The notes under the pieces: model-generated
The model's input: the letters and a program-made list of their open reading frames with translations, nothing else
What the model was told of the DNA's origin: nothing
The model's database searches: none
DNA from: an uncultured Nitrososphaera sp.
Lineage (GTDB): Archaea; Thermoproteota; Nitrososphaeria; Nitrososphaerales; Nitrososphaeraceae
Direction: 5' to 3'
DNA length: 47,132 nt
Assembly: GCF_946478925.1 (NCBI RefSeq)
Contig: NZ_CAMLDP010000004.1
Coordinates: 1 to 47,132 of the forward strand
Shown here: in pieces, positions 39,494 to 47,132 of the stretch
Position numbering within the stretch: the first letter of the stretch is position 1
Layout: each line of letters begins with the position of its first letter
Translations under genes and position numbers: made by a program

Positions 39494-41617
39494 ATGGCGA
39501 ATCAAAAGGTCCAAAAGATCTTTGATGATGTTTTTGCAACCAAAGAAAAAGTAATCACAGAAGAATTGGCTAAACAGGTTTTGACAGAGTACGGCGTCAA
39601 GGTGCCGCCGTACGCGCTTGTCACAAGCGAGGCAGACGCCGCGGCAAAAGCCAAGGCAATGGGCTTTCCGCTTGTCGCCAAGATAGTGTCGCCGGAGATC
39701 CTGCACAAGACAGATGTCAAGGGCGTCAAGGTCGGCCTGCAGAACGAGGCACAGGTCAAAGAGGCTTTCAGCGACATGCACGGCAGGCTTTCCAAGCAAT
39801 ACAAGACGGTCAAGGGCGTGCTCCTTGAAAAGATGGTGCCGTCCGGCGCAGAGCTCATCGTCGGCCTGCAGAATGACCCGCAGTTTGGCCCGATTATCAT
39901 GGTCGGAATCGGCGGCATTTACACCGAAATCTTCAAGGACGTAGCATTCAGGGTACTGCCGATTACAAAGCAGGACGCGCTGGACATGATAAACGAACTA
40001 AAGGGCAAGAAGATCCTCGAAGGGTTCCGCGGCGCGGCGCCGGTCGACAAGGACATGATTGCAAGCGCCCTCGTGAGCATCGGCAACCTCGGCACAGAAA
40101 TGGCCTCGTACTACGAGAGCATCGACTTTAACCCTGTCATTGCCTACGAGAAGGACTATTACGTTGTCGACGCCAAGATAATCCTAAAGCAGGCAGTCGA
40201 CGCAAGTGCAATTTCAAAGGCGCAGCCAGACTCGTCGCACATGGACCTGTTCTTTAATGCAAAGTCGATTGCGCTCATCGGCGCTTCGCCGGAAGCAGGC
40301 AAGGTCGGCAACTCGGTCCTTGAGAGCATGATCAAGCACGACTACAAGGGCAAGGTATTCCCGGTAAACGCCAAGGGCTACCCGGAGATAATGGGCATCA
40401 AGGCGTACAAGAGCCTCGACGACATCTCTGAAAACGTCGAGCTCGTAGTCGTGACAGTTGATCTGAAATTCGTGCCGGACCTGATGAGGTCGGCTGCAAA
40501 GAAGAACATACACAACTTTGTAGTCATTTCCGGTGGAGGCAAGGAGCTCGGAGGCGAGCGCGCCGCCATCGAGGCAGAGGTAAAGAAGCTGTCGCAAGAG
40601 CTGAAAATTAGGATCATCGGCCCCAACTGCATCGGCATGTTCAACGGCGCAAACCGCCTCGACTGCGCGTTCCAGGGCCACGCAAGGATGCTCCGTCCAA
40701 AGAACGGCAACGTGGCATTCCTCTCGCAGAGCGGAACGGTCGGGATCGCTTTCATGGAGAGTTCCGACGTCTTTGGCATGAGCAAGATGATCTCGTACGG
40801 CAACAGGTCCGACGTGGACGAAGCCGACATGATATGGTACCTCTCTGAAGACCCAAACACCAAGGTAATCGGCCTGTACGTCGAGGGCCTCGGCGATGGC
40901 CGCAAGTTCATGAACACCGCCAAGAAGGTCATTACCGAGCGCAAAAAGCCAATCGTAGTTTTCAAGAACGGCAGAAGCGCAAGGGGCGCCAAGCAGGCTG
41001 CTTCGCACACAGGGTCGCTCGGCGGCTCGTACGGCGTCGTAAAGGGCGCGCTGGACCAGGCAGGGATCATCGGTGCAGACAGCTATGAAGAACTGACAGC
41101 GGCGCTAAAGGCGCTGAACTGGCAGCCTGTTCCAAAGGGAAGCCGCGTGGCAATGGTCACAAACGGCGCAGGGCCAATCATTGCAGCGATTGATAACTTT
41201 GAGCGCCTCGGCCTGCAGGTGGCAGAGCTGTCGGAGCAGACCAAAAAGGCTTTCAAGGAGCACTATCCTGCGACGTACGTCATCGGCAACCCGTGCGACA
41301 TCACCGGCTCTGCAAACGCCGACGACTATCGCTTTGCGATACAGGCGTTCATGGATGACCCCAACGTCGACATCATCATGCCGTGGTTCGTCTTCCAGGA
41401 CGACCCGCTTGAAGAAACGATTGTTGACGTTCTTGCTTCGTTCCAGAAGCAAAAGAAAAAGCCCATACTCATCGGCGCGATGGGAGGCCCGTTCACCAAG
41501 AACATCTCAAAGCGCATCGAGGACGCCAACGTGCCGGTCTACCACTCGGTAATAGAGTGGGTCACGGCGGCAGGCGCGATGGCAAAGTGGGCCAAGGTGT
41601 CCGGCGCGGCAAAGTAA
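39494..41617 (+). CDS. NDP-forming acyl-CoA synthetase, fused beta-alpha (ATP-grasp plus CoA-binding)
   Basis: 707 aa. The N-terminal ATP-grasp (beta) half contains [31 protein letters not shown] and [14 protein letters not shown]. The CoA-binding/ligase (alpha) part starts near residue 250 ([17 protein letters not shown]) and holds the phospho-His in ASHTGSLGG (His505). It makes an acyl-CoA from the acid, CoA and ATP, giving ADP and phosphate. In thaumarchaea, ADP-forming synthetases of this kind activate 3-hydroxypropionate and 4-hydroxybutyrate in the carbon-fixation cycle, so this gene is a candidate. The acid cannot be read from sequence. Acetate or propionate are alternatives. It is a monocistronic gene with a strong TATA box. 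Confidence 0.9.
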   Translation: MANQKVQKIFDDVFATKEKVITEELAKQVLTEYGVKVPPYALVTSEADAAAKAKAMGFPLVAKIVSPEILHKTDVKGVKVGLQNEAQVKEAFSDMHGRLSKQYKTVKGVLLEKMVPSGAELIVGLQNDPQFGPIIMVGIGGIYTEIFKDVAFRVLPITKQDALDMINELKGKKILEGFRGAAPVDKDMIASALVSIGNLGTEMASYYESIDFNPVIAYEKDYYVVDAKIILKQAVDASAISKAQPDSSHMDLFFNAKSIALIGASPEAGKVGNSVLESMIKHDYKGKVFPVNAKGYPEIMGIKAYKSLDDISENVELVVVTVDLKFVPDLMRSAAKKNIHNFVVISGGGKELGGERAAIEAEVKKLSQELKIRIIGPNCIGMFNGANRLDCAFQGHARMLRPKNGNVAFLSQSGTVGIAFMESSDVFGMSKMISYGNRSDVDEADMIWYLSEDPNTKVIGLYVEGLGDGRKFMNTAKKVITERKKPIVVFKNGRSARGAKQAASHTGSLGGSYGVVKGALDQAGIIGADSYEELTAALKALNWQPVPKGSRVAMVTNGAGPIIAAIDNFERLGLQVAELSEQTKKAFKEHYPATYVIGNPCDITGSANADDYRFAIQAFMDDPNVDIIMPWFVFQDDPLEETIVDVLASFQKQKKKPILIGAMGGPFTKNISKRIEDANVPVYHSVIEWVTAAGAMAKWAKVSGAAK

Positions 41618-41658
41618 GGGCTTCCTTCTGCCCCCTCCTTTCCCTCTTTTACGATTTG

Positions 41659-41668
41659 CTTTAAATTA
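41659..41668 (+). promoter_or_regulatory. TATA-like box of the 41688 gene
   Basis: CTTTAAATTA is about 25 nt before GTG 41688, again implying a leaderless mRNA. Confidence 0.45.
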
Positions 41669-41687
41669 GATATATGGCCCATACCGG

Positions 41688-42257
41688 GTGTTGGAAAACT
41701 CGGCGCTCCAGACCAGGCGGGCGTTTGGCGTCCTTTTCGTGGCAGTGTCAGCGGCCGTTGGCGCCGGCTCGGTTCTTTCAGAGCTTGTAGCACTCAACAA
41801 CATGCCGCTTTACTGGTACGCAATAATATGGATAGGCAGTTTTGGCGGAGCGCTTGCCGGCGCAGGCCCGCGCTTTCGCAAGGCAGTCCCGGCCATCCGC
41901 GGGCGCATGAAGACCAGTATCAAGTGGTCGACTGGTGCAAAGGTGGTAAACGGTGTGTCATGGGCCGGTCCGTTTGCGGCCATCGGCGCGTTTCCCCACT
42001 CCTACCAGTACCTCATCCTGCTTGGCATCGGCCTGGGCAACCTCTCCACTTACATCCTGATGAGAAAGTACAGCGGCCAGAATAACCCGGAGCAGCTGCT
42101 GGTGGGCGCAATATCGCTCGTGGCCCTGCCCGTTGCCTTTGTGATAGACAGCTCGCTCTTTGCGGCCAACCAGGACGTTGCGGTCATGGTCTCAAGGATA
42201 CTGATAGCAATAGCGTACGCGGTCGGCGGGGCGTACGCACTGTTGTCAAGAAAATAA
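41688..42257 (+). CDS. Multi-pass membrane protein of unknown function
   Basis: 189 aa from GTG 41688 with five to six TM helices (e.g. AFGVLFVAVSAAVGAGSVL, YWYAIIWIGSFGGALAGAG, LVALPVAFVIDSSLF). Two basic loops (RFRKAVPAIRGRMKTSIKW and MRKYSGQNN) would be cytoplasmic. No transporter or enzyme motif is seen. It ends 13 nt before the 3' end of the convergent tRNA-Arg. I do not recognise the family. Confidence 0.7.
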   Translation: MLENSALQTRRAFGVLFVAVSAAVGAGSVLSELVALNNMPLYWYAIIWIGSFGGALAGAGPRFRKAVPAIRGRMKTSIKWSTGAKVVNGVSWAGPFAAIGAFPHSYQYLILLGIGLGNLSTYILMRKYSGQNNPEQLLVGAISLVALPVAFVIDSSLFAANQDVAVMVSRILIAIAYAVGGAYALLSRK

Positions 42258-42270
42258 CAAGTAAAAGAAG

Positions 42271-42367
42271 CGGGCCCGGTGGGCTTCGATCCCACGACTT
42301 CCGGCTGTCTTCAGAAACAGAGGATGTTTAGAAGGCAGGCGCTCTATCCATGCTGAGCTACGAGCCC
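42271..42367 (-). tRNA. tRNA-Arg (anticodon TCT) with a canonical 37/38 intron
   Basis: Minus strand. Acceptor GGGCTCG pairs with CGGGCCC, with discriminator G. D arm GCTC...GAGC, T arm GTGGG-ATCGAAG-CCCAC. The anticodon loop is C-T-TCT-A followed by an intron of about 22 nt (AACATCC...GAAGAC) and A38. The intron sits in a textbook bulge-helix-bulge: CTTC pairs with GAAG and each side has a 3-nt bulge, the substrate of the splicing endonuclease. Spliced length is 75 nt. The anticodon stem CCTGC/GCCGG has one T29-C41 mismatch. CCA is not encoded. Confidence 0.9.
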
Positions 42368-42390
42368 GCGTTTTGAAATGCGGACAGTTC

Positions 42391-42400
42391 CTTTATAAAA
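42391..42400 (-). promoter_or_regulatory. TATA box of tRNA-Arg
   Basis: Minus-strand TTTTATAAAG, 24-33 nt before the tRNA 5' end. The core is nearly palindromic and could also face right. Confidence 0.5.
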
Positions 42401-42562
42401 TGTTTTTTTAATAATTGAAAGATCTCGCTCCATGTCAACTGTCGAACAATTGTCTCAGCTGCCAAATGCAGTTTCTACAATTGCAGAGGCTCCAAAATGT
42501 GTACTGAATAGTAGAGATTTTACATAATATTCTATATATTAGCATAAATTCTGGACAGACAA
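42401..42562. other. Intergenic region before phaE
   Basis: AT-rich. It contains a 31-codon frame at 42432-42527 (MSTVEQLSQLPNAV...) with a possible TATA element upstream, too short to call. A second AT-rich block (CTATATATTAG near 42535) may be an alternative phaE promoter. No terminator hairpin is seen. Confidence 0.3.
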
Positions 42563-42572
42563 ACTATAATAG
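42563..42572 (+). promoter_or_regulatory. TATA-like box of phaEC
   Basis: ACTATAATAG lies about 45-50 nt before the ATG at 42616, giving a short 5' leader of about 20 nt. Confidence 0.4.
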
Positions 42573-42615
42573 TTGGCGGGTGAATTTTACCTTAGCCAAT
42601 AATAGAAGTGGTTCA

Positions 42616-43173
42616 ATGACCGATGACACTAACAACAGCAGCAGTTTCAAGCCCGGGCTGACTCCGGACCAGGCAAACAAGATGTTTGACATGTGGTCCG
42701 AGGTGCTAAAGCTGCCAACCATAGGCCCCATGTACGCATTTACGAAGGACTTTAACAGCTATGCAAACGAGTTTGTCAGCCTAGGCAAGATAATGGCAGA
42801 CATGAAGACCCACATGGACGCCTACTGGGCCATGATAAACGCCGCGTACGCCAAGGCGTCAAAGGAGACCGTCGAAAGAGCGCCAAAGCAGTTTGCGACC
42901 AAGGACGACTTTGACGGCTACCGCAAGGCCATGATAGAGGCGTTTGAGGACGCGTTCACCGGCCTGTACGCGTCGCCCGAATTTTCGCAGGTCTACGGCA
43001 AGCTGTTCAGCAGCCAGCTGGACATGTCGAGAGCCATGCAGACCATAACCGAGCGCAACTTCAAGGCACTCAACCTGCCGACGAGGGGCGAGATGGACGA
43101 GATCCTCAAGGACATTCACGAGCTAAAGAGGACCGTCCGTGACCTGAAAAGGAGTCTGGAAAAACAGCCATGA
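42616..43173 (+). CDS. phaE: PHA synthase subunit PhaE (class III)
   Basis: 185 aa from ATG 42616 (MTDDTNNSSS); a GTG at 42580 is possible. It is an all-helical protein: PDQANKMFDMWSEVLKLPTIGPMYAF, then LDMSRAMQTITERNFKALNLPTRGEMDEI and a C-terminal coiled coil (HELKRTVRDLKRSLEKQ). The LPT-x-E-x-D block near the end is typical of PhaE. It activates and binds PhaC on the polyhydroxyalkanoate granule surface. The stop overlaps the phaC start (ATGA), which fixes the pair as translationally coupled. PHA granules have been reported in Nitrososphaera-type archaea. Confidence 0.9.
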   Translation: MTDDTNNSSSFKPGLTPDQANKMFDMWSEVLKLPTIGPMYAFTKDFNSYANEFVSLGKIMADMKTHMDAYWAMINAAYAKASKETVERAPKQFATKDDFDGYRKAMIEAFEDAFTGLYASPEFSQVYGKLFSSQLDMSRAMQTITERNFKALNLPTRGEMDEILKDIHELKRTVRDLKRSLEKQP

Positions 43174-44339
43174 CGCAGCAGGAAACTCTTCCAGACAAGC
43201 AAGGAGAGGAGCAGCAACAGCAAAAACAGCAACAAGAGCAGCAAAAGGCGCCTGCTGTTGCCACTGTGACAGAGCCGGCAAAGAAAAAGCCGGTCGAAGA
43301 CCCGGCAAAAGAGGCGCAGGAGAACCTCCGCAAGATTGAAAAGACAAGGGAAGTCCTGCATGCCGCGGGAAAGGTCGAAGTAGGCCAGACGCCGCACGAA
43401 GTGCTGGCAGAGACGAGGGCCTACAGGCTTTTGCATTACCAGCCCCTTGTGAGCAAGACATTCAAGACGCCGATACTTGCGGTGTATGCACTAATCAACA
43501 GGTCGTACGTGCTTGATCTCCAGCCCGACAAGAGCTGGATAAGGAGCCTTTTGACGCAGGGCTTTGATGTCTACCTCATCGACTGGAAAGACCCGTCAAC
43601 GGTGGACAAGTACGTGACGTTTGACGACTATGTCAACGGCTACATCGACGACTGCGTCGACATTGTGCTGAAAAAGAACAAGGAGGACAAGCTGACTCTG
43701 CACGGCTACTGCATGGGCGCGTCTATGTCCATAATGTACACCGCTCTCCACCAGGAAAAGGTGCGCAACTTGGCGGTGATTGCGCCAGTCATTGACACCG
43801 AAAAAGACTCTACCGTCATCGGCAACATGGCCAAGCACATGGACGTGGCCAAGATGGTCGACACGATAGGCAACCTGCCGCCGGAGCAATTGTTTGCCTG
43901 CTATTCAGCGTTAAAGCCGTTCAAGCAGGGAGTAGCGAAGTACTTTAATTTAGTACAGAACATCGACAACGAGCCGTTCGTCGGCAACTTTTTGCGCATC
44001 GAAAAGTGGCTGTACGACACGCCTCCGATAGCCGGCGAGACTTTTCGTCAGTGGATTTCCGACATCTACCAGGACAACCTGCTTGCCAAGAACGAGTTCT
44101 ACCTTGGCGACCTAGTCATCGACCTGTCAAAGATAACCGTGCCCCTGCTCAACCTGGTCGCAGACGAGGATCACCTTGTTTCGCCGGAATGCAGCGTGCC
44201 CCTCAACGACATGGTGTCAAGCACCGACAAGCGCCTTATGCGCTTTCACACTGGCCACGTCGGGCTAATCGCCAGCTCGTACTCGCAGAACAACGTGCTC
44301 CCAAAAGTGGGGCAGTGGCTCAAGGCAAGGTCTCAGTAG
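43170..44339 (+). CDS. phaC: PHA synthase catalytic subunit PhaC (class III)
   Basis: 389 aa. Alpha/beta hydrolase with the lipase-like box GYCMG. The triad is Cys181, Asp334 (in ADEDHLVSPE) and His363 (in TGHVGL); the spacings of 153 and 29 residues equal those I recall for the class III enzyme of Allochromatium. It polymerises 3-hydroxyacyl-CoA. The first 55 residues are a Q/E/K/P-rich tail, probably disordered, which class III PhaC normally lacks; it could bind the granule or PhaE. The start overlaps the phaE stop. No phaA, phaB or phasin gene is in the window. Confidence 0.95.
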   Translation: MTQQETLPDKQGEEQQQQKQQQEQQKAPAVATVTEPAKKKPVEDPAKEAQENLRKIEKTREVLHAAGKVEVGQTPHEVLAETRAYRLLHYQPLVSKTFKTPILAVYALINRSYVLDLQPDKSWIRSLLTQGFDVYLIDWKDPSTVDKYVTFDDYVNGYIDDCVDIVLKKNKEDKLTLHGYCMGASMSIMYTALHQEKVRNLAVIAPVIDTEKDSTVIGNMAKHMDVAKMVDTIGNLPPEQLFACYSALKPFKQGVAKYFNLVQNIDNEPFVGNFLRIEKWLYDTPPIAGETFRQWISDIYQDNLLAKNEFYLGDLVIDLSKITVPLLNLVADEDHLVSPECSVPLNDMVSSTDKRLMRFHTGHVGLIASSYSQNNVLPKVGQWLKARSQ

Positions 44340-44402
44340 TAGCAAGAAAAAAGCGCCAGGCTTCTACTTTCCTTTGGAATATGCAAAAAGGAGTACAAGT
44401 TT

Positions 44403-44411
44403 CTTATATAG
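44403..44411 (+). promoter_or_regulatory. TATA box of the large membrane protein gene
   Basis: CTTATATAG is about 28 nt before ATG 44436, favouring that start over GTG 44430. Confidence 0.5.
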
Positions 44412-44435
44412 AGCCAACCTCCAACGACTGTGATA

Positions 44436-46604
44436 ATGACGATGATGGCAGGGGCGCGACTTACGCCAACCGTGCTTTTGCTCGGGTTAATCGTGTCTAT
44501 CACTGCCGCTAATTCCATCCTCTATTTCGCGCCTGCCGAAAGCAGGGGCGCTTACGCCGAGGTGATAGTAACTGCCACAGTAACCGTCGCGGCGGCCCTG
44601 GCAATTATCCTGTCGTACAGGCAGGTTCGCCACAACCGCTCGCACGCAAAATCATATCTTTCCCTTGCCGCGGGCCTCATACTGTGGTTCTGCGCCGACA
44701 TCATCTGGGCGGGCTACGAGCTTGTTTACCACGTGGCGGCGCCTATGCCTTCGCTGTCGGACATACTCTGGCTTGCAGGGTATCCGTTTTTTGCGTACAA
44801 CCTCTTTGCCACCTATCACGAGTTTCGCAGCAAATCCAGCAAGCGTGTTCTGCTTGCAAGCATTGCCTGCAACGTAGCTTTCCTTGCATACCTTGTCCCG
44901 CTCACGGCGGGCCTTTTGGACCTGTCAAGGCAGGAAGGCTGGCTGATGTTTGCAGTCCTTGCGGGGTACCCCATAATGAACGCGGTCCTGATGATCCCCG
45001 CGCTTCCGATACTCTTTAGACTATGGAAGGAAAGGCCATGGTCGATACCCTGGATTTTCAAGGCGCTGTCCCTCTTTTGCATCGTCATAACCGACAGCTG
45101 GTTTGCGTTCATCATCATCTCACCCCTTTACGAGCAGGTGTGGCTGTCCTCGCTGCTCTTTGGGGCGGAATACCTGCTTCTCGCCGGCGGGTTATTGTGG
45201 TTCAACAAGTACCTGGCGGCAGCCTATACGGACCACCACGGCGCAGAGAACAACAGCACGGCTTCTTCTGGCCTCCCAAGGCACGAAAAGTCAGAGGCGT
45301 TGTTTGGCAGAAACAGGACCACAAACAGGACCCGATACCTCCAGATCGCAGTGGCAGTAATCCTGATCGGAGGAATGCTCAGCTACGGCTTTATGACTTC
45401 GCAGGTGACAAAGTCTGAGGAACTTGTCCTGCCGGCGGCAGGAAGCGACTCGGTGACGCTGGTCGGGGCGCTTTTGCCACTCACTGGTACTAGGTCTTCC
45501 TACGCCCAAGAGTACGAGACGGCGCTGCACATAGCTGTGGACGACGTAAACGACAAACTGGCGAAATCCGGCTCGACAAGCAGGGTTGGGCTTGCCATCG
45601 AGGACACAAAGACGGACCCCAAAGTCGCGCTTGAAAAGCTAAAAGTGCTAGAGTCAAAAGGGATACGGATAGTTGTCGGCCCGGCAACAAGCGCAGAGGT
45701 CGCCGCAGTCAAGCAGTACGCCGACGAAAAAGGCATCCTGATAGTCAGCATGAGCAGCACCGCTCCCGACCTGTCGATATCTGGAGACAACGTGTTTCGG
45801 CTCGTCCCTGACGACACTCACCAGGCAAAGGCGGTTGCAAGGCAGATGTGGGACGATGGCGTGAAGGTTGTCGTGCCGATGGTGAGGGCGGACGTCTTTG
45901 GCAACAACCTCCAAAAGTTCCTAAAGCAGGAATTTGAAAAACTAGGAGGCAAGGTGGTTGACGGGGTGCAATACGACCCTCCTGTCGGCGATTTTTCTTC
46001 CAGCCTGCACAGGATCAATTTCATAGTGTGGGAACAGGAGCTGAGATCCCTAGAGTCAAAAGTAAAAGAGGCCAAACAGCAGTATGGCTCGCAGGCCGTC
46101 GGAGTTTACATCGTCGCCTTTGACGAGGTGACGCCCATCCTGCTCCAGGCAGACAGGCATCCGGACCTTGCGGCAGTAAGATGGTACGGAAGCGACGGCT
46201 CGGCGCAGAACATCAACGTGGTAAAGAACACGGACGCGGCCGCGTTTTCGGTAAAGACGCATTTCATAAACCCGATTTTCGGGGTCAAGAAAGACGAGGC
46301 TTTCCAGAGTGTGGAAGGAAAAATCGCGGACAGGATAGGGAGGACGCCCCAGTCGTACACAGAGGTGACGTACGACGCGCTGTGGGTGTCGGCCCTGACG
46401 CTGGAGAGCCAAAAGGATGACAGGGGCACGCCCCTGCGTGACGCCTTTATCCACGCGGCCGACTCGTACACGGGAGCGACTGGGAGCACAGAGCTGAACG
46501 ATGCTGGCGATAGAAAGTCAGGCTTGTACGATTTCTGGGCCGTAAAGGCAAAAGACAGTACGTCATTCAAGTGGGCAAACGTCGCCACGTCAGAGAGCGA
46601 GTGA
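44436..46604 (+). CDS. Membrane protein with eight-TM bundle and external periplasmic-binding (Leu/Ile/Val-type) domain
   Basis: 722 aa from ATG 44436. Eight TM helices fill residues ~5-255; a cytoplasmic loop (~260-300) and a ninth helix (YLQIAVAVILIGGMLSYGF) lead to a C-terminal type I periplasmic-binding fold of about 390 residues: SVTLVGALLPLTGTRSSYAQEYETALHIAVDDVN, then VLESKGIRIVVGPATSAE and YTEVTYDALWVSALTL. Such domains bind amino acids, amides or urea-like solutes. No kinase or ABC domain is attached and none is next door, so how a signal or solute would cross is unclear. The N-terminal bundle is like sensor modules seen before histidine kinases. Function unknown; a ligand receptor is the best guess. 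Confidence 0.8.
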   Translation: MTMMAGARLTPTVLLLGLIVSITAANSILYFAPAESRGAYAEVIVTATVTVAAALAIILSYRQVRHNRSHAKSYLSLAAGLILWFCADIIWAGYELVYHVAAPMPSLSDILWLAGYPFFAYNLFATYHEFRSKSSKRVLLASIACNVAFLAYLVPLTAGLLDLSRQEGWLMFAVLAGYPIMNAVLMIPALPILFRLWKERPWSIPWIFKALSLFCIVITDSWFAFIIISPLYEQVWLSSLLFGAEYLLLAGGLLWFNKYLAAAYTDHHGAENNSTASSGLPRHEKSEALFGRNRTTNRTRYLQIAVAVILIGGMLSYGFMTSQVTKSEELVLPAAGSDSVTLVGALLPLTGTRSSYAQEYETALHIAVDDVNDKLAKSGSTSRVGLAIEDTKTDPKVALEKLKVLESKGIRIVVGPATSAEVAAVKQYADEKGILIVSMSSTAPDLSISGDNVFRLVPDDTHQAKAVARQMWDDGVKVVVPMVRADVFGNNLQKFLKQEFEKLGGKVVDGVQYDPPVGDFSSSLHRINFIVWEQELRSLESKVKEAKQQYGSQAVGVYIVAFDEVTPILLQADRHPDLAAVRWYGSDGSAQNINVVKNTDAAAFSVKTHFINPIFGVKKDEAFQSVEGKIADRIGRTPQSYTEVTYDALWVSALTLESQKDDRGTPLRDAFIHAADSYTGATGSTELNDAGDRKSGLYDFWAVKAKDSTSFKWANVATSESE

Positions 46605-46772
46605 TTGAATGTACGCCCTTTAGACTAGAAGCGCCGAGGGTGGAACTCGAATCCTCCACGCTTGCCCGAGGGTTCTTTTTAGATTCCCTCGACACATCAT
46701 CATAATACTCGGGGTGCTTAATATTCTTCTTAGCGGCTCGACTCGCAATGCGAAGTTGGTTCTGTTACTGCG
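46605..46772. other. Intergenic region with tRNA 3'-end-like sequence and hairpin
   Basis: On the minus strand, 46665-46629 reads AAGCGTGGA-GGA-TTCGAGT-TCCAC followed by CCTCGGC-G. Without the extra GGA this is a perfect T arm plus the 3' acceptor strand and discriminator of a tRNA-Ser-like molecule. No matching 5' half (GCCGAGG) is found within 150 nt. Next to it, CGAGGG and CCCTCG form a stem (46667-46691) around a T-rich loop that could terminate the gene on the left. It may be an integration-site remnant. Confidence 0.35.
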
Positions 46773-47042
46773 TCAATACAATTTTCTCTGAGGCTCGCTA
46801 GGACGCCCACCTCTGTAATCATTTTTGGGACTATCCTTGCTATCATGAAAATAGTGTTTTTGATGATTTTCTAACTGTTCTTTAATGGTAAACTCTTGGC
46901 CGCACTTTTCACATTTGAATGGACTTTTGGGTTTATGTACAAATTCGGTGTGCATTTCAAGCTGGTAACCTATCTCAAATTCGCGGCCGCATGTATTACA
47001 TTTGAATACCGGAGAGTCCAATGTCTGCCAAAAGGTCAACAT
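46773..47042 (-). CDS. Two-finger C2H2 zinc-finger protein
   Basis: 89 aa. Finger 1 is FKCNTCGREFEIGYQLEMH with EFVH; finger 2 is FKCEKCGQEFTIKEQLENH with HYFH. A 9-residue linker joins them and a basic, Pro/Asp-rich tail (SKDSPKNDYRGG) follows. The C, C, H, H spacing and core Phe/Leu are canonical. AT content is clearly higher than in the genes to the left, and the family is common on archaeal viruses and mobile elements, so recent acquisition is plausible. The product is likely nucleic-acid binding. Confidence 0.85.
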   Translation of the reverse strand: MLTFWQTLDSPVFKCNTCGREFEIGYQLEMHTEFVHKPKSPFKCEKCGQEFTIKEQLENHQKHYFHDSKDSPKNDYRGGRPSEPQRKLY

Positions 47043-47053
47043 AGGATAAAAAC

Positions 47054-47132
47054 CTACTCAATCCGGGGATATCTTACATTTGGATGCTTTTTCAATGAGG
47101 TTTTTGCTCTTTGGTAGGCGATTGGTGATATG
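47054..47132 (-). CDS. Possible C-terminal end of a gene running off the right edge
   Basis: The minus-strand frame ends ...SPIAYQRAKTSLKKHPNVRY then PRIE and TAG. About 25 codons are visible, Lys/Arg-rich. It would lie 12 nt upstream of the two-finger gene on the same strand. It is too short for identification. Confidence 0.3.
   Translation of the reverse strand, partial: ISPIAYQRAKTSLKKHPNVRYPRIE

Noticed and set aside
46629..46700. Complete tRNA-Ser gene
   Set aside because: No 5' acceptor strand, D arm or clear anticodon loop is found on either side, and the T arm has three extra bases.

Overview
The window is archaeal and points to an ammonia-oxidising Thaumarchaeota (Nitrososphaera-like) chromosome. 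Evidence: archaeal or eukaryote-type information genes (L10e, Alba, DnaG, aEF1-beta, Cdc48, SMC, NreA, Pth2, an XPD-type helicase, and a tRNA with a bulge-helix-bulge intron); families I associate with thaumarchaea (thaumarchaeosortase, DUF6659, class III PHA synthase PhaE/PhaC, membrane-tethered cupredoxins, C2H2 mini-proteins); high GC; and mostly single genes, each with a TATA-like box 20-30 nt before its start codon. Many starts are TTG or GTG. The species assignment is inference.

Layout. 1-8.7 kb: tRNA splicing endonuclease, L10e, a DUF929 thioredoxin-like protein, phosphoglycerate kinase, Y-family polymerase, thaumarchaeosortase, XPD-like helicase, a lone peptide-type ABC ATPase and a DUF6659 protein. 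9-14.1 kb: NusA-like KH protein and AspRS, a JAMM protein, a five-TM protein with two cupredoxin domains, and haem O synthase. 14.1-14.7 kb: a mostly non-coding stretch holding a 52-residue C2H2 zinc-finger gene. 14.7-18.6 kb: leftward set of Cdc48, aEF1-beta, a zinc ribbon and a geranylgeranyl-reductase-type flavoprotein. 18.6-22.9 kb: Pth2, a DMT transporter, a secreted Vgb-like beta-propeller, Alba and a LysE exporter. 23-27 kb: rightward run of radical SAM enzyme, short CysRS-like protein, GNAT and myo-inositol-1-phosphate synthase, then SMC. 30.7-38.7 kb: zinc ribbon, VTT membrane protein, ProRS, NreA, a tail-to-tail pair for FMN/FAD synthesis, DnaG with an RGG-rich insert, and a small Toprim protein. 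38.8-46.6 kb: class I amidotransferase, NDP-forming acyl-CoA synthetase, tRNA-Arg(TCT), PhaE/PhaC, and a large membrane protein with an external periplasmic-binding-type domain. 46.6 kb to the end: AT-richer DNA with a tRNA 3'-end-like sequence, a two-finger C2H2 gene and the tail of another gene, possibly the start of an accessory island.

How the genes may work together. RibK and the cytidylyltransferase-fold protein could convert riboflavin to FMN and FAD. PhaE/PhaC would polymerise hydroxyacyl-CoA into storage polymer. The acyl-CoA synthetase is a candidate for an activation step of the thaumarchaeal 3-hydroxypropionate/4-hydroxybutyrate cycle. CtaB and the cupredoxins fit a haem-copper, copper-rich respiratory chain. 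The most speculative and most interesting point is the CysRS-like/GNAT/Ino1 run. These three protein types recall the MshC, MshD and inositol-phosphate steps of mycothiol synthesis, so a cysteine-inositol small thiol is a testable idea. It is far from shown, because Ino1 also serves archaeal lipids and the CysRS-like protein may simply be the cell's CysRS. I saw no CRISPR array, insertion sequence or rRNA.
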